Of a DNA stretch of 34,157 nt, positions 21,978 to 30,635 are shown piece by piece. Origin of the DNA: a virus; the IMG/VR virus record IMGVR_UViG_3300035633_000127, positions 1 through 34,157 of that record. One strand, 5' to 3'. The translations under genes and the position numbers were made by a program. The notes beneath the pieces are model-generated. The model was given only the letters and a program-made list of their open reading frames with translations, was not told the origin of the DNA and searched no databases. How positions within the stretch are numbered: the first letter of the stretch is position 1; every line of letters begins with the position of its first letter.

Positions 21978-23657
21978 ATGAGTCAAACAACCGTTGTTAA
22001 ATATATCGTTTTAATGCAAGACCAATTATCCCCGGGCTTGCAGAAACAAAGCGCGGCCCTCTCGGGAGTTAACGCGAAACTCGCGCAAACAAACGCGCAA
22101 ATGACAAAAGCGAACATGAAAACCCGAAATCTCGCGAAAGGTTTCGGAGGACTTCAAAAGGCGTTCGCGGGAGTCGTCGCCGTTGCGGGAACGTTCCGTC
22201 TTTTGGGCGAATCCGTCAAGGCATGGGATAAACAAGAGAGATCGATCGCTCAAGTAAAGGCGGGAATCGAGGCGACAAATTTCGCCGCAAATAAAACCCT
22301 CGCCCAACTTAAAAAGGAGGCCTCGGATCTTCAAAATAATACATTATTCGGAGATGAGGAGATCCTCGCCGGGGCGACCGCTCAATTATTAACCTTTACA
22401 AATATCGCGAACGAGGAGTTTTCGAGAACTCAAAAAGTAATCCTCGACGTCGCGACAAGACTCGCGGCCGCCTCTGACGGGGCCGTCGACCTGAAATCGG
22501 TCTCGATACAACTCGGAAAGGCGTTAAACGATCCCGTTAAAAATCTTTCGGCCCTCTCGAGATCCGGGATCCAATTTACAGACCAACAAAAACAAATGAT
22601 AAAATCCCTTTGGGAGGCCGGGGAACAAGCCGAGGCGCAAAGGTTAATCCTTGCGGAACTCGAAAAACAATACGGAGGATCGGCCGAGGCGGCGGCGGCG
22701 GCCGGGATTGGGCCTTTTAAACAATTAAAAAACACTTTGGGAGACTTGACCGAACTCGCCGGGAGATCCGTCGGAGGCATATTAAACAAGGCCTCGAAAG
22801 GTTTAAAAACTTGGATCGACGATAACGCGATCCGAATAAAGGCGTTTTTCGATAAGATTACTCGATTTTTCGATAATATCGCAAAACACGGACACCACAT
22901 TAAAAACGCGATGAAACCTTTAATAGATGCACAAAAAGAGGTTTTTAAAGGATTCGGAGACGTATTCAGAGCATTAACCGAGACAAAAGGAGCCGGAGAT
23001 CAAACGGCCTCAACTTTTGAGAAAATCGGAAAGGCGATTAAATTCGTTACAATGCCTATGAAAGTAATGTTTCAAGTTATGGGATTTTTTCTCAAAATCG
23101 CGGCCAAGGTTATACGATGGTTACGCGAAATGTACGACCGATTCGAGGGATTTCGAAAGGTCGTTAATGCGATCCTTTGGCCCCTGAAACAAGTTATAAA
23201 GGGTTTTCAATGGGTATCGAGACAAGTCTCATCGACTCCCGAGTTTTCGGACGCCGAGAAACTTCAATACGTTGTTAACCAATACAAGAAAATAAACGAC
23301 CTCAAGGCCGCCGGAGTTACGTTAAACGATAAACAAATTTGGTTCCTGAAAAATTACAAGGCTCTTTTTGAGAAATTCGGAGGACAAGCGGACGATTTCG
23401 GGGGGATGCAAGATCCTTTCGGAGGAGCGGGAGGCCTCGGAGGAGCGGGAGCGGTTCCCGGGGTTCCGGATACGACCGTAACGAACCAAACATCGATAAC
23501 GGGAGCGGCCCCGAAAGTCTATAATATACGCGTCGATCGATTGGTCGAGCAAATAATCATTAAAACCGAGCAGTTTAAAGAGTCTAAAGAGGAGGTTCGA
23601 CAAACCATTGTCGAGGCATTAACCGAGGGACTCGCGGATATTGTATTAACCGAATAA
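21978..23657 (+). CDS. Tape measure protein
   Basis: 559 residues. The N-terminus is Ala/Gln-rich and helical (LQKQSAALSGVNAKLAQTNA). A tape-measure core follows (ATAQLLTFTNIANEEFSRTQ ... ALNDPVKNLSALSRSGIQFT ... LGDLTELAGRSVGG), then hydrophobic segments (MKVMFQVMGFFLKIAAKVI, VNAILWPLKQVIKGF). Near the C-terminus lies a Gly-rich stretch (FGGMQDPFGGAGGLGGAGAVPG). Sets tail length. At 559 residues it predicts a short contractile tail, about 80 nm by the usual rule of ~0.15 nm per residue. Confidence 0.9.
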   Translation: MSQTTVVKYIVLMQDQLSPGLQKQSAALSGVNAKLAQTNAQMTKANMKTRNLAKGFGGLQKAFAGVVAVAGTFRLLGESVKAWDKQERSIAQVKAGIEATNFAANKTLAQLKKEASDLQNNTLFGDEEILAGATAQLLTFTNIANEEFSRTQKVILDVATRLAAASDGAVDLKSVSIQLGKALNDPVKNLSALSRSGIQFTDQQKQMIKSLWEAGEQAEAQRLILAELEKQYGGSAEAAAAAGIGPFKQLKNTLGDLTELAGRSVGGILNKASKGLKTWIDDNAIRIKAFFDKITRFFDNIAKHGHHIKNAMKPLIDAQKEVFKGFGDVFRALTETKGAGDQTASTFEKIGKAIKFVTMPMKVMFQVMGFFLKIAAKVIRWLREMYDRFEGFRKVVNAILWPLKQVIKGFQWVSRQVSSTPEFSDAEKLQYVVNQYKKINDLKAAGVTLNDKQIWFLKNYKALFEKFGGQADDFGGMQDPFGGAGGLGGAGAVPGVPDTTVTNQTSITGAAPKVYNIRVDRLVEQIIIKTEQFKESKEEVRQTIVEALTEGLADIVLTE

Positions 23658-23660
23658 AGT

Positions 23661-24668
23661 ATGTTTAAATTAGAACATTATATCGTAATATCTGACAAGA
23701 CGACCGGGAGAGACAAAATTTTCCTCCCTTTCGTTAATGCGGTCGATATCTCCTCGGCCCGGAAAGATATAACCGAGACGGCCGAGATCCGTTTCCCGCA
23801 AAAGGTATATTTACAAAATCGACTCGTAACGGATTACATTCAGGTTAACGACGGCGTCAAAATCTATCTTGGATATAAAAAATATTCGCTCTCTCTTGAG
23901 TTCTCCGGATTTATTAAGTCAGTATCGCCCGGAACCGAAACGGTCTTAAAATGCGAAAATTCGGCCTTTAAATTGAAAAAAATCCCTCTCGAGAAAAAAA
24001 CTTTTAAGGATACGACGTTATCGGAGATCCTTTCATATTATTATACGGATCCGATTAACCTCGTCGACGCCGATATCGGGACTTGGATTATAAACAAAAA
24101 CGTAACCTTTATTAAACTACTTGACGAACTCAAAAAGAAATTTTCATTTTTCGCGTACTTCCAAGGGGACGAGTTATTCGTTAATTACGACCTCATCAAG
24201 GAACCGCAATCGACAATAATCGCAGACGTCGAACAAAACGTCGTATTAAACGGGATCAAGATTAAATCTCTCGAGAAAACCGATTTTTCGCCTTTCGTCC
24301 ATGGGATAAGCGAACAACCGGACGGAGAGACGATCGAGTTATACGCGAAATATAACGATTTGGGAGACGTTATCGTCCAAAAAAACGAGCCGGAGGGAAC
24401 CGAGAATCTTTTCGAGATCCCCGGGCTCTCGGAGGCGGCCCTCTCGGATCTGATTAAAACAAGGTTAAAAAATTTATATCAAACCGGAGGATCCGGGACG
24501 GTCTTAACGTTTGGTTATCCGTCTGTTTTACACGGAGACCGAATCGAGATCCGAAACTCGAGGATCCTCGACGATAACGGTTTGTATCAAATAACGGGAG
24601 TTAAAAAGACGTTTCGCGTCTCGGATGGTTATAAACAAACGATTTCGATCGGTCAAAAGTTAAGCTAA
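23661..24668 (+). CDS. Baseplate hub protein (gpD / Mu gp44-like)
   Basis: 335 residues, 3 bases after the tape measure. Beta-rich with ISSARKDITETAEIRFPQ, KIYLGYKKYSLSLEFSGFI, TLSEILSYYYTDPINLVD and FIKLLDELKKKFSFFAYFQG, the layout of late-control-gene-D hub proteins. It forms the trimeric hub that holds the spike encoded next (1-base overlap). Confidence 0.75.
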   Translation: MFKLEHYIVISDKTTGRDKIFLPFVNAVDISSARKDITETAEIRFPQKVYLQNRLVTDYIQVNDGVKIYLGYKKYSLSLEFSGFIKSVSPGTETVLKCENSAFKLKKIPLEKKTFKDTTLSEILSYYYTDPINLVDADIGTWIINKNVTFIKLLDELKKKFSFFAYFQGDELFVNYDLIKEPQSTIIADVEQNVVLNGIKIKSLEKTDFSPFVHGISEQPDGETIELYAKYNDLGDVIVQKNEPEGTENLFEIPGLSEAALSDLIKTRLKNLYQTGGSGTVLTFGYPSVLHGDRIEIRNSRILDDNGLYQITGVKKTFRVSDGYKQTISIGQKLS

Positions 24669-25177
24669 TGAAAGATAACGAAAAAAATATCTCGGACGTA
24701 ATATTCCAATATATCGACCTTTGGTATCAAACAAAGAACTTTTATACTCGTCTCGGGACGTTTACGGATGTTAACTCGGGAGATTTGACCGCGACGTTTA
24801 CTCCGTCGAACGGGGATCCGGAGATCGAGATCTCGTTATCTTTGCAGACGACCGAAAAGGCCTTTAAATTGATCCCGAAAGAGGGATCCGTCGGATTTGT
24901 CTTTTTTATTAACGACGTGGACGGTTATATCCTCGCGGCCTCCGAGGTCGACGAAATAAATATCGATTCGGAGTTAATAAAATACAACGGGGGGAACCTT
25001 GGAGGTTTAATAAATATTTCGGATCTTACGACTAAATTAAACGGACTTGTTTCCGATATAAATACGGAACTCGGCAAGATTGCGACCGCGATAACGTCCC
25101 TCGGGGGAACGTACACGCCGAGCCCCGTTTCAAGTTTTAATAAAAATGATTACGAGGACGATAAAATTTTACACTAA
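24668..25177 (+). CDS. Baseplate spike protein (gpV / Mu gp45-like)
   Basis: 169 residues. The N-terminal OB-like part (RLGTFTDVNSGDLTATFTPS ... LIPKEGSVGFVFFINDVDGYIL) is followed by ELIKYNGGNLGGLINISDLTTKLNGL, a hallmark of Mu gp45-type membrane-piercing spikes in Bacteroidota. A helical C-terminus ends in a short tail. Flanked by hub and wedge genes, as in P2 and Mu. Confidence 0.75.
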   Translation: MKDNEKNISDVIFQYIDLWYQTKNFYTRLGTFTDVNSGDLTATFTPSNGDPEIEISLSLQTTEKAFKLIPKEGSVGFVFFINDVDGYILAASEVDEINIDSELIKYNGGNLGGLINISDLTTKLNGLVSDINTELGKIATAITSLGGTYTPSPVSSFNKNDYEDDKILH

Positions 25178-25512
25178 TGATTGACGAAAGGGATATATTA
25201 ATCGAGCCGGAGGACGTTAAAATCGTTAACGGCGATTTCGCGATCGTGGACGCGAATAATCAGAACATAAAACATTTATGTATCGCGAACCCGGGAGATT
25301 TTAAAGTTTTTCCCGGAGTCGGAGCGGGCCTTTATAACATGCAAAACAACCCGATTAATAATTTTCAGGAGGTTTTATCGAAAATCCGATCGGAACTTAT
25401 TAACGACGGTTATAAAAACCCGGTTATTACGGGAACGCAAACCGATATCGAATCGACCGAACTCGAAATCTCGGCGGTTCGCAAAAAGAAACCAAACCGT
25501 AAAATTATTTAA
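25177..25512 (+). CDS. Baseplate wedge protein (gp25 / gpW / Mu gp46-like)
   Basis: 111 residues, 1-base overlap with the spike gene. DILIEPEDVKIVNGDFAIVD ... NIKHLCIANPGDFKVFPGVGAGL fits the gp25-like/DUF2634 wedge pattern. In other Mu-like phages the J gene follows immediately; here it does not (see 12133). Confidence 0.75.
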   Translation: MIDERDILIEPEDVKIVNGDFAIVDANNQNIKHLCIANPGDFKVFPGVGAGLYNMQNNPINNFQEVLSKIRSELINDGYKNPVITGTQTDIESTELEISAVRKKKPNRKII

Positions 25513-25515
25513 GTT

Positions 25516-25794
25516 ATGGGAAAAGTAATCGCAGTTAAAAATCAATCCGTTTACGATGCGTGCTTATGGGTATACGGCACGATCACAAAGTTAAACGATT
25601 TCCTCCTCGAGAACGGTTTCAAGGCCGACGAGGAGATCTCCCAAGGTCAAGAGATCCAATTCACGGACGGCCAAGGGAACGAACGCATAAAATCAAAGTA
25701 TACGAGAGAAAAATTAATCCCGATCACTCCCGCGCCGGTCAACGTTTGCGGCATTGGATGTATGGAGATCGGATCGACTTTTATAGTTTCATAA
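25516..25794 (+). CDS. LysM / tail protein X-like
   Basis: 92 residues. KVIAVKNQSVYDACLWVYGTITKLNDFLLENGFKADEEISQGQEI is a LysM-type repeat (short strand, helix around the Y-G-x-I/T pair, L-x-x-x-N-G, then strand with G-Q). In phage tails this domain (gpX) anchors the hub or spike near peptidoglycan. Confidence 0.7.
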   Translation: MGKVIAVKNQSVYDACLWVYGTITKLNDFLLENGFKADEEISQGQEIQFTDGQGNERIKSKYTREKLIPITPAPVNVCGIGCMEIGSTFIVS

Positions 25795-25806
25795 AAAAAT
25801 TTAATT

Positions 25807-27690
25807 ATGTCAACATTAACCAGAGCCGAATTAAAGGCATTTTTCGAGACGGGCGACCAACCAACGGAGGCCCAATTCGCCGCGTTTATTGACGGCGTTT
25901 TAAACTTGGAGGACGACGCGAATCTCCTCGGATCTTTTTTCGAGAGCAATCCGGGAACGTACGGGGATATATTATCGACGATCGCCGCGATTAAAGAGTT
26001 TCATATTAATAACGACGGTCAAGGATTAACGACGATCAAAGTCAAAAACGAGGATAACGCGGAAAATTACGCGGGCGCGATTTTTGTATGTAAGGGATCC
26101 GGCCCGGCATTTACGAGAAATATTTATCTCGCATTTTACGGGGATTCGTTTTATATTACATCTTGGCAAGGAAAAGGAGTCCTCGCCTCCGATTCGGGGA
26201 TGCGGATCGCGAACGTCGGATCCGAAACGATCTTGTTTCAAGGCGGCGCGGATTACAATAATTTAAAGGATCTTTTCGAGTTAAACCAAGACGGAACCCT
26301 CCTCATAAAAACGCCGAATTACGAGGATCTCGTAACCTTGGATAACCACGTCCCAAATAAAAAATACGTCGATTTCGAGGAGATCTCCGAACCTCCGGAA
26401 CTTGCGGCGATCAAGGAAAACAAATTTTATATCGATACGACGAATAACAAAGTTTATTTAAAAAAAGGAGGGGATTCGTTTACTTTTAATCTTAATCCGT
26501 ACGCGGGGCCGCCGATTAACATAACAGGGGACGACGTCGGAGGAGAGATCCCGGACGACGCGCCCTCGACGATTGTTAATTTTACTCTCGATCCCGTTTT
26601 AACAGGATCCGAGGGTATAAAAGCACACATCGACCCGGCTCCCGGCCAATTACCGGATATAAACTCGGCCAATTATAACGGATCCGGAGGAGTCGTCGTC
26701 GATTTCGGAACTACGAGTCCGGGATCAAATCCGGGAATATTCGGAGTTTATTTCACGATCGACGGGCAAAATACAAATACTTATCTTATGCAGATAACCG
26801 CCTCGTCGCGAACCATAACAGGGGACAACGTCGGAGGCGATATCCCGGACGAAACATTGCAAACCGATGTTAATTTTACCATCAGTCCGCCGTTATCGGG
26901 AGGAGAATCCCTCTCGGGTCGAATTGAGAACGCGGCTCCCGGAGTTAACGTTATTATCGAGGCGGTTTCATACAACGGGGGCGCGGCCCTTGTATCCTTT
27001 AATACGGCTCCTCCTAATGAGGGACACGGATCGTTTGAAATCGTTTTAACGATCGACGGCCAAGACACGAATTTTTATCCGATGGAAGTTCTCGAGGGAG
27101 AGCCTTATTTCAAGATTGACGTCGTCGGATCGAGTGCTCAATCTGTCGACGGATGGGACGGTATAGAGAACTGGGATAAAAACGCGCAACCGATGATATA
27201 TTTACGAGTAACCTCGGGGGGAGGTTCTCCGGAGTACGAAATTTATACAAACGCGGCCGATCGAGACGCCGAGATCCCCGGATCCCGCCTCGCGCATATT
27301 AACTCCTCGGGAATTGTAACCGAGTTAAACGGTTCCGGATGGGGCGGATCTGTTAATATAATCGGCCCGGCTAACTTGGACGATACGTTCAACGTTACGA
27401 CCGGCTGGACTATAACGAACGCGAATCCTCAACAAATGGATTATAATCCGGCGGACGTTGACGTCGAATATTCAATGTCTCCTTTTGTTAACAACGGGAA
27501 CGCATTCAGCGCGATAATACAAAACGCGGATCCGGGAGTCGACGCCTCGATTAATTCGATTCAATATTATTCTTTGGGGAACATCCAAATTAATTACGAT
27601 CCGGGAACGGGTCTCGGATTCTTTGAGGTCGTTATTACGATCGACGGTTTCGAATGCGATCCGTTTACGATGGAGGTCGTCGGCGGATAA
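25807..27690 (+). CDS. Tail fibre with three Ig-like repeats
   Basis: 627 residues. The N-terminus (LTRAELKAFFETGDQPTEAQ ... FIDGVLNL) and VPNKKYVDFEE at 183-192 are typical of baseplate-attached fibre proteins. Residues about 237-330 and 335-432 are two diverged copies of an Ig-like beta module, each with TGDxVGGxIPD at its start and F-x-x-TIDGQ-x-T-N-x-Y near its end. A different beta domain follows (PYFKIDVVGSSAQSVDGWDG ... LRVTSGGGSPEYEIYT). A third Ig-like copy (about 540-627) ends VVITIDGFECDPFTMEVVGG. Probably a host-surface adhesin. A terminator follows. Confidence 0.7.
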   Translation: MSTLTRAELKAFFETGDQPTEAQFAAFIDGVLNLEDDANLLGSFFESNPGTYGDILSTIAAIKEFHINNDGQGLTTIKVKNEDNAENYAGAIFVCKGSGPAFTRNIYLAFYGDSFYITSWQGKGVLASDSGMRIANVGSETILFQGGADYNNLKDLFELNQDGTLLIKTPNYEDLVTLDNHVPNKKYVDFEEISEPPELAAIKENKFYIDTTNNKVYLKKGGDSFTFNLNPYAGPPINITGDDVGGEIPDDAPSTIVNFTLDPVLTGSEGIKAHIDPAPGQLPDINSANYNGSGGVVVDFGTTSPGSNPGIFGVYFTIDGQNTNTYLMQITASSRTITGDNVGGDIPDETLQTDVNFTISPPLSGGESLSGRIENAAPGVNVIIEAVSYNGGAALVSFNTAPPNEGHGSFEIVLTIDGQDTNFYPMEVLEGEPYFKIDVVGSSAQSVDGWDGIENWDKNAQPMIYLRVTSGGGSPEYEIYTNAADRDAEIPGSRLAHINSSGIVTELNGSGWGGSVNIIGPANLDDTFNVTTGWTITNANPQQMDYNPADVDVEYSMSPFVNNGNAFSAIIQNADPGVDASINSIQYYSLGNIQINYDPGTGLGFFEVVITIDGFECDPFTMEVVGG

Positions 27691-27692
27691 AT

Positions 27693-27726
27693 TAATCCCT
27701 CCTCCGGGAGGGGATTTTTTAATTTT
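27693..27726 (+). terminator. Rho-independent terminator after the fibre gene
   Basis: AATCCCTCC-TCC-GGAGGGGATT with one bulged G, followed by TTTTTTAATTTTTT. Ends or attenuates the tail operon. Confidence 0.75.
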
Positions 27727-27739
27727 TTAAATTTCAGTT

Positions 27740-28510
27740 ATGCAAGTTGAATATTTTCCAAGAAAAAACGATCCTCTCGAGATTGCTCGAGGGTTTCAGC
27801 CCGATATAATTACGGCCTTTATTGCCGCGTATCAATACGATTTCGATCAGGTTTATAATACTCTTTGGGATATCAAGGCGGATTATACCTTTTCGGATAC
27901 TGCAAATATTAATACTCTGGTCGGATCCGATAACGCGGACGCCGGGAAAGTTTTCCGAATTATCGGCCTTAATGAGAATTGGGAGAGAGTAACTCGTTTC
28001 GTCGGTTGCGCCGGGACGACTCCGGTTAACTTTGATCCCTTGTTAAGGGTCGAGAGCGTTCGCCAAGTCGTCGGAGCGGCGAAAAATGTCGGAACGATCG
28101 CGGTTTATATCGACGGAGGAGATCCGGGAGAGGATGAGGATTTACGCGCCTTTATTATTGAGGGTTACGGACGTACGCAAATGGGAGTCTTTTCAATCCC
28201 GGCCGGATGGGAGGGATATTTTAATCAGTTCGTCGGACGAGTCCGTCGGAGAAATACGACCGGAGACGTTTCGGTCGATATTTGGGCCGAGGTTCGTTTG
28301 TTCGGAGGAGATTTCGTTCGCGAAATGCCTCTCGTAATGCACAACGAGGGAGGACAGCAAGGCGTCGCGGCGGATAATTATTTCAAGATCCCGGAAAAAT
28401 CCGATATTCGGATCCAAGTCGTTAGCGAGGTGCAAAATAACGCCACGATCGGCGCGGATCTAAGCGGATATATCGCAAAAATTAATCCTTTAGTTAATCA
28501 ATTTTTATAA
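27740..28510 (+). CDS. Virion protein after the fibre gene, unknown role
   Basis: 256 residues. The N-terminal half is helical/aromatic (FAIAAYQYDFDQVYN-type segment) and the C-terminal half is a beta sandwich (GTIAVYIDGGDPGED ... FSIPAGWEGYFNQFVGRVRRRN ... VDIWAEVRLFGGDFVREMP ... IPEKSDIRIQVVSEVQNNAT). The IPEKSDIRI-type segment and the AVYID/PAGWEGYF pattern recall phage receptor-binding or capsid-cement 'jelly-roll' proteins. It lies between the fibre gene and the membrane protein genes. Not assigned to a family. Confidence 0.5.
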   Translation: MQVEYFPRKNDPLEIARGFQPDIITAFIAAYQYDFDQVYNTLWDIKADYTFSDTANINTLVGSDNADAGKVFRIIGLNENWERVTRFVGCAGTTPVNFDPLLRVESVRQVVGAAKNVGTIAVYIDGGDPGEDEDLRAFIIEGYGRTQMGVFSIPAGWEGYFNQFVGRVRRRNTTGDVSVDIWAEVRLFGGDFVREMPLVMHNEGGQQGVAADNYFKIPEKSDIRIQVVSEVQNNATIGADLSGYIAKINPLVNQFL

Positions 28511-28522
28511 ACATCAAATATT

Positions 28523-29062
28523 ATGAAATTATATTTTAAACCTATCGCGTTTCTCGCCGCCGTCGCTCTTTTTATGGTTTGCGCTCCCGTTGCTCTTGTT
28601 TTTAATATTTCGACGATTATAAAGTATAAACAAAACCTCTTTGTTATTCTCGGTCGCTTGTTCTGGGAGATCTTTAAAATCGTCCTCGATTTCTTGTTAA
28701 TTATTGCGGTTTATATCGACCGTCTCGGAAATATTATCCTCGGCCCGTTGTTTATTGCGATCTTGAGTAAAAAGACGCCTCGCGGAAAATGTCGGGATAT
28801 GAAAAAAGAGATAATTATTATCGATACGGACAAGGATAAACACGTAATAACCGATAACGCTCCTTTTAATACGTTTGGTCTCAACAATTGGACGATCTCG
28901 GCCTCGATCGGTCGCCTCCAAGAGTACAATCGTTTAAACGCCTTTGGAGTCAAATTTGCGGCCCTTTTGGATCGTGTATTCGGCCCCGCCCATTGCAAAA
29001 GATCCTTTGAATTTCACTTAATTAAAACCGCCTTTTTTAAATCGACGGCGGGGATATCATAA
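28523..29062 (+). CDS. Membrane protein, unknown function
   Basis: 179 residues. Hydrophobic segments lie at about 6-29 and 42-80, the latter long enough for two spans (LFWEIFKIVLDFLLIIAVYI, LGNIILGPLFIAIL). The C-terminal ~90 residues are polar with KEIIIIDTDKDKHVITDNAP. Lies 10 bases before a second membrane protein. Candidate roles are holin-like pore, superinfection exclusion or injection factor; the sequence does not decide. Confidence 0.55.
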   Translation: MKLYFKPIAFLAAVALFMVCAPVALVFNISTIIKYKQNLFVILGRLFWEIFKIVLDFLLIIAVYIDRLGNIILGPLFIAILSKKTPRGKCRDMKKEIIIIDTDKDKHVITDNAPFNTFGLNNWTISASIGRLQEYNRLNAFGVKFAALLDRVFGPAHCKRSFEFHLIKTAFFKSTAGIS

Positions 29063-29072
29063 CTTTTAAACT

Positions 29073-29474
29073 ATGTTACAAATCATTTTATTTAATCTTG
29101 GTTTCTTGTTATTACAAGCCGGAGAGACGGACGTCCCGGACAAGATCTCCGAATTTTTAATCTTAAAATACGGCCTCGCGGGAATTGTAATCCTCGCGCT
29201 CGGTTACGTCGTTGTTTATCTGGTCAAGAGATCCAATAAACAGGCGGACAAAGAAAAAGAGAGGATCCTCAAGGAAAAGGACGACGCGATCGATAAAAAC
29301 GATATCCTCCATACCGAGTTAAAAACGTTCCAATCGGGAGAGATCGCGAAATATTACGCGCTCCAAGAGAATACGAATGAGATTAATAAACAAGTCGCGG
29401 ACGCCTTGAATAAATTCGCGGGATCAAACGACAACGTCGCGAGGATCCTCGATAAGATAATCGACAAGATTTAA
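29073..29474 (+). CDS. Membrane-anchored coiled-coil protein, holin candidate
   Basis: 133 residues. A short hydrophobic N-terminus (LQIILFNLGFLLLQAG) is followed by one clear transmembrane span (YGLAGIVILALGYVVVYLV, about 33-51), then a long Glu/Lys coiled coil (KQADKEKERILKEKDDAIDK) and a helical tail. Small size, N-terminal span and charged cytoplasmic tail are compatible with a holin or a tail-associated anchor. The endolysin lies far upstream (3711), so this would be a split lysis module. Low certainty. Confidence 0.45.
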   Translation: MLQIILFNLGFLLLQAGETDVPDKISEFLILKYGLAGIVILALGYVVVYLVKRSNKQADKEKERILKEKDDAIDKNDILHTELKTFQSGEIAKYYALQENTNEINKQVADALNKFAGSNDNVARILDKIIDKI

Positions 29475-29512
29475 AAATACTCTTGTTTTTTAATTGGATT
29501 AAGTTAAAAAAC

Positions 29513-29543
29513 GAAACCCTCCTTTAATCGGGAGGGTTTTTTG
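29513..29543. terminator. Bidirectional terminator between convergent operons
   Basis: AAACCCTCC pairs perfectly with GGAGGGTTT around an 8-base loop (TTTAATCG). On the plus strand it is followed by TTTTTT. On the minus strand it is followed by CGTTTTTTAAC. It separates the plus-strand virion operon from the minus-strand operon ending at 29565. Confidence 0.85.
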
Positions 29544-29564
29544 TTGTCCGGATCCGGGAGATCC

Positions 29565-29810
29565 TCAATCGAATTTAATCGATCCTTGGTTAATCGAGGC
29601 CCGTTTCTCCTCAAGGCGTTTTTTTTCGCCATCAAGGGCTTTTATCAGATCTTTAGTATTGTTTATCAAAAAATCGAGGGTTTGGCTCTCTGTATAGTGA
29701 TAAAACTCTTTAGAGGGCAAAATTACGGCCTTGCGAACGTAAACTCCTCCGTTTCTGAAATAGTATTTTTGTTGTATTTCCCTCTCGGGGATTCTCTGTT
29801 TTTTACTCAT
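29565..29810 (-). CDS. Small protein, last gene of the minus operon, unknown
   Basis: 81 residues. N-terminal REIQQKYYFRNGGVYVRKAVIL may be a short beta part. The C-terminal ~35 residues are a charged helix (LINNTKDLIKALDGEKKRLEE) that could dimerise. Eleven bases separate it from the gene at 29822. The opposing plus-strand frame (29541-29864) has no ATG start and spans two genes of this operon, so it was not called. Confidence 0.6.
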   Translation of the reverse strand: MSKKQRIPEREIQQKYYFRNGGVYVRKAVILPSKEFYHYTESQTLDFLINNTKDLIKALDGEKKRLEEKRASINQGSIKFD

Positions 29811-29821
29811 AATATCGGGGA

Positions 29822-30031
29822 TTATTGGTTCGAATCTGTCTCGAGGCTCAAGGCCTCAAGATAAGTTTTTTGCATCTCGATGAGGTCAAGATCTAAATAA
29901 TACGCTCCGAGTATTTCGGGCGGGAGATCCTCGGACTCTTTTTTCGCGAGGACTTTATCGATAACCTCTTTTTTGAATTCGAGGTCTTTGTATTGCTCAA
30001 TAATGTAAGCGGCGGAGACTTTTATTTTCAT
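29822..30031 (-). CDS. Small helical protein, unknown function
   Basis: 69 residues from the ATG at 30031, chosen over an upstream ATG at 30079. The chosen start makes a 4-base ATGA overlap with the previous stop and has a full AAGGAGG Shine-Dalgarno 7 bases upstream. The product begins MKIKVSAAYIIEQYKDLEFK and ends ALSLETDSNQ; acidic and helical. No family recognised. Confidence 0.65.
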   Translation of the reverse strand: MKIKVSAAYIIEQYKDLEFKKEVIDKVLAKKESEDLPPEILGAYYLDLDLIEMQKTYLEALSLETDSNQ

Positions 30032-30246
30032 TTTTCGCCCTCCTTTCCTTTTAACCAGATATCGCGCCTCGATCGGCACTCTTTCAAGGTCGACGCAACG
30101 GTCGAGAATAACGTCCCGTCCGTATGTCTGTAATCGTATTGATATCTCGTTTGTTTACGATGCGTAAACTTTTCGTAATTCTCGGATCCGAGTTCGGTCG
30201 TTGTCGAGATACCGTTTTCCGTTAATTTTTTGCTCTTTTTTGCCAT
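30028..30246 (-). CDS. DUF3873-like small protein
   Basis: 72 residues. NGISTTTELGSENYEKFTHRKQTRYQYDYRHTDGTLFSTVASTLKECRSRRDIWL closely follows the pattern I recall for DUF3873 (NGVST ... G-x-E-x-Y-E ... Y-Q-Y-D-Y-R-x-x-x-G-x-L-F-S-T-V-A-x-T-L-x-x-C-R-x-x-R-D-x-W-L). That family is found in Bacteroidota mobile elements and has no known function. Only 4 bases separate it from the gene upstream. Confidence 0.75.
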   Translation of the reverse strand: MAKKSKKLTENGISTTTELGSENYEKFTHRKQTRYQYDYRHTDGTLFSTVASTLKECRSRRDIWLKGKEGEK

Positions 30247-30250
30247 CTGT

Positions 30251-30520
30251 TTAATGTTTGAATTTGTTAATAATTTTGATAATGTCGAGTTTCGTCGTTT
30301 TCGAATTAATACTCGAGAGCTCGTCTCTCAAGTTTAGAGCGTTCGCGATATCCCTCGCGACGTTTTCCGCGGAAGTGTATTTTGATTTATATTTATCCGT
30401 GCGAATAACTCCTCCGTGAACCGTAACGATTTCCGCATCCTTGTTAAACTCGTCGTTTAATACGACCTTACAATAAGTTTTCGGACTTGGACTCGATTTC
30501 AAGATACTAAATTTTTTCAT
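30251..30520 (-). CDS. First gene of the minus-strand operon, unknown function
   Basis: 89 residues. KTYCKVVLNDEFNKDAEIVTVHGGVIR at residues 14-40 suggests a small beta unit; the C-terminus is helical (ENVARDIANALNLRDELSSI, LDIIKIINKFKH). Start at 30520 with a short A/T-rich leader behind a good minus-strand promoter. The divergent position opposite an XRE-containing operon makes a regulatory or lysogeny-type role plausible, but no DNA-binding motif is evident. Confidence 0.6.
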   Translation of the reverse strand: MKKFSILKSSPSPKTYCKVVLNDEFNKDAEIVTVHGGVIRTDKYKSKYTSAENVARDIANALNLRDELSSINSKTTKLDIIKIINKFKH

Positions 30521-30544
30521 AATTGATAAATTTTAAATTCGAAA

Positions 30545-30577
30545 CAAAGTTAAACGTTTTTTGTTAAAAAACAACAA
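30545..30577 (-). promoter_or_regulatory. Minus-strand promoter of the small-gene operon
   Basis: Read on the minus strand: TTGTTG at 30577-30572, about 19 bases, then TAACTTTG at 30552-30545. This is one of the best Bacteroidota-type promoter matches in the window. Confidence 0.65.
30556..30572. promoter_or_regulatory. Inverted repeat inside the minus promoter, operator candidate
   Basis: GTTTTTT-GTT-AAAAAAC is a perfect 7-bp dyad with a 3-base centre, lying in the spacer of the minus-strand promoter. Position and symmetry suit a small repressor such as the XRE protein at 31212. Confidence 0.4.
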
Positions 30578-30602
30578 TAAGGCGAAAAAAAATAACGATA
30601 TA

Positions 30603-30635
30603 TTGATAAAATAATTTTTTTGTTTAGTAAATTTA
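30603..30635 (+). promoter_or_regulatory. Plus-strand early promoter
   Basis: TTG at 30603-30605, 22 bases, then TAAATTTA at 30628-30635 (one mismatch to TAnnTTTG). It would drive the series from 30669. Confidence 0.45.

Noticed and set aside
22430-22900. Minus-strand ORF of 156 codons inside the tape measure gene
   Set aside because: Antisense shadow of a clear tape measure protein; Ser/Ala/Phe-rich composition is that of reversed coding sequence.
29541-29864. Plus-strand ORF of 107 codons
   Set aside because: It starts at a non-ATG codon just after a terminator and is antisense to two genes of a coherent minus-strand operon.
30032-30079. Longer N-terminus for the minus-strand gene 29822-30031
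   Set aside because: The internal ATG has a full AAGGAGG at correct spacing and a 4-base overlap with the upstream stop; the longer form overlaps that gene by 52 bases.
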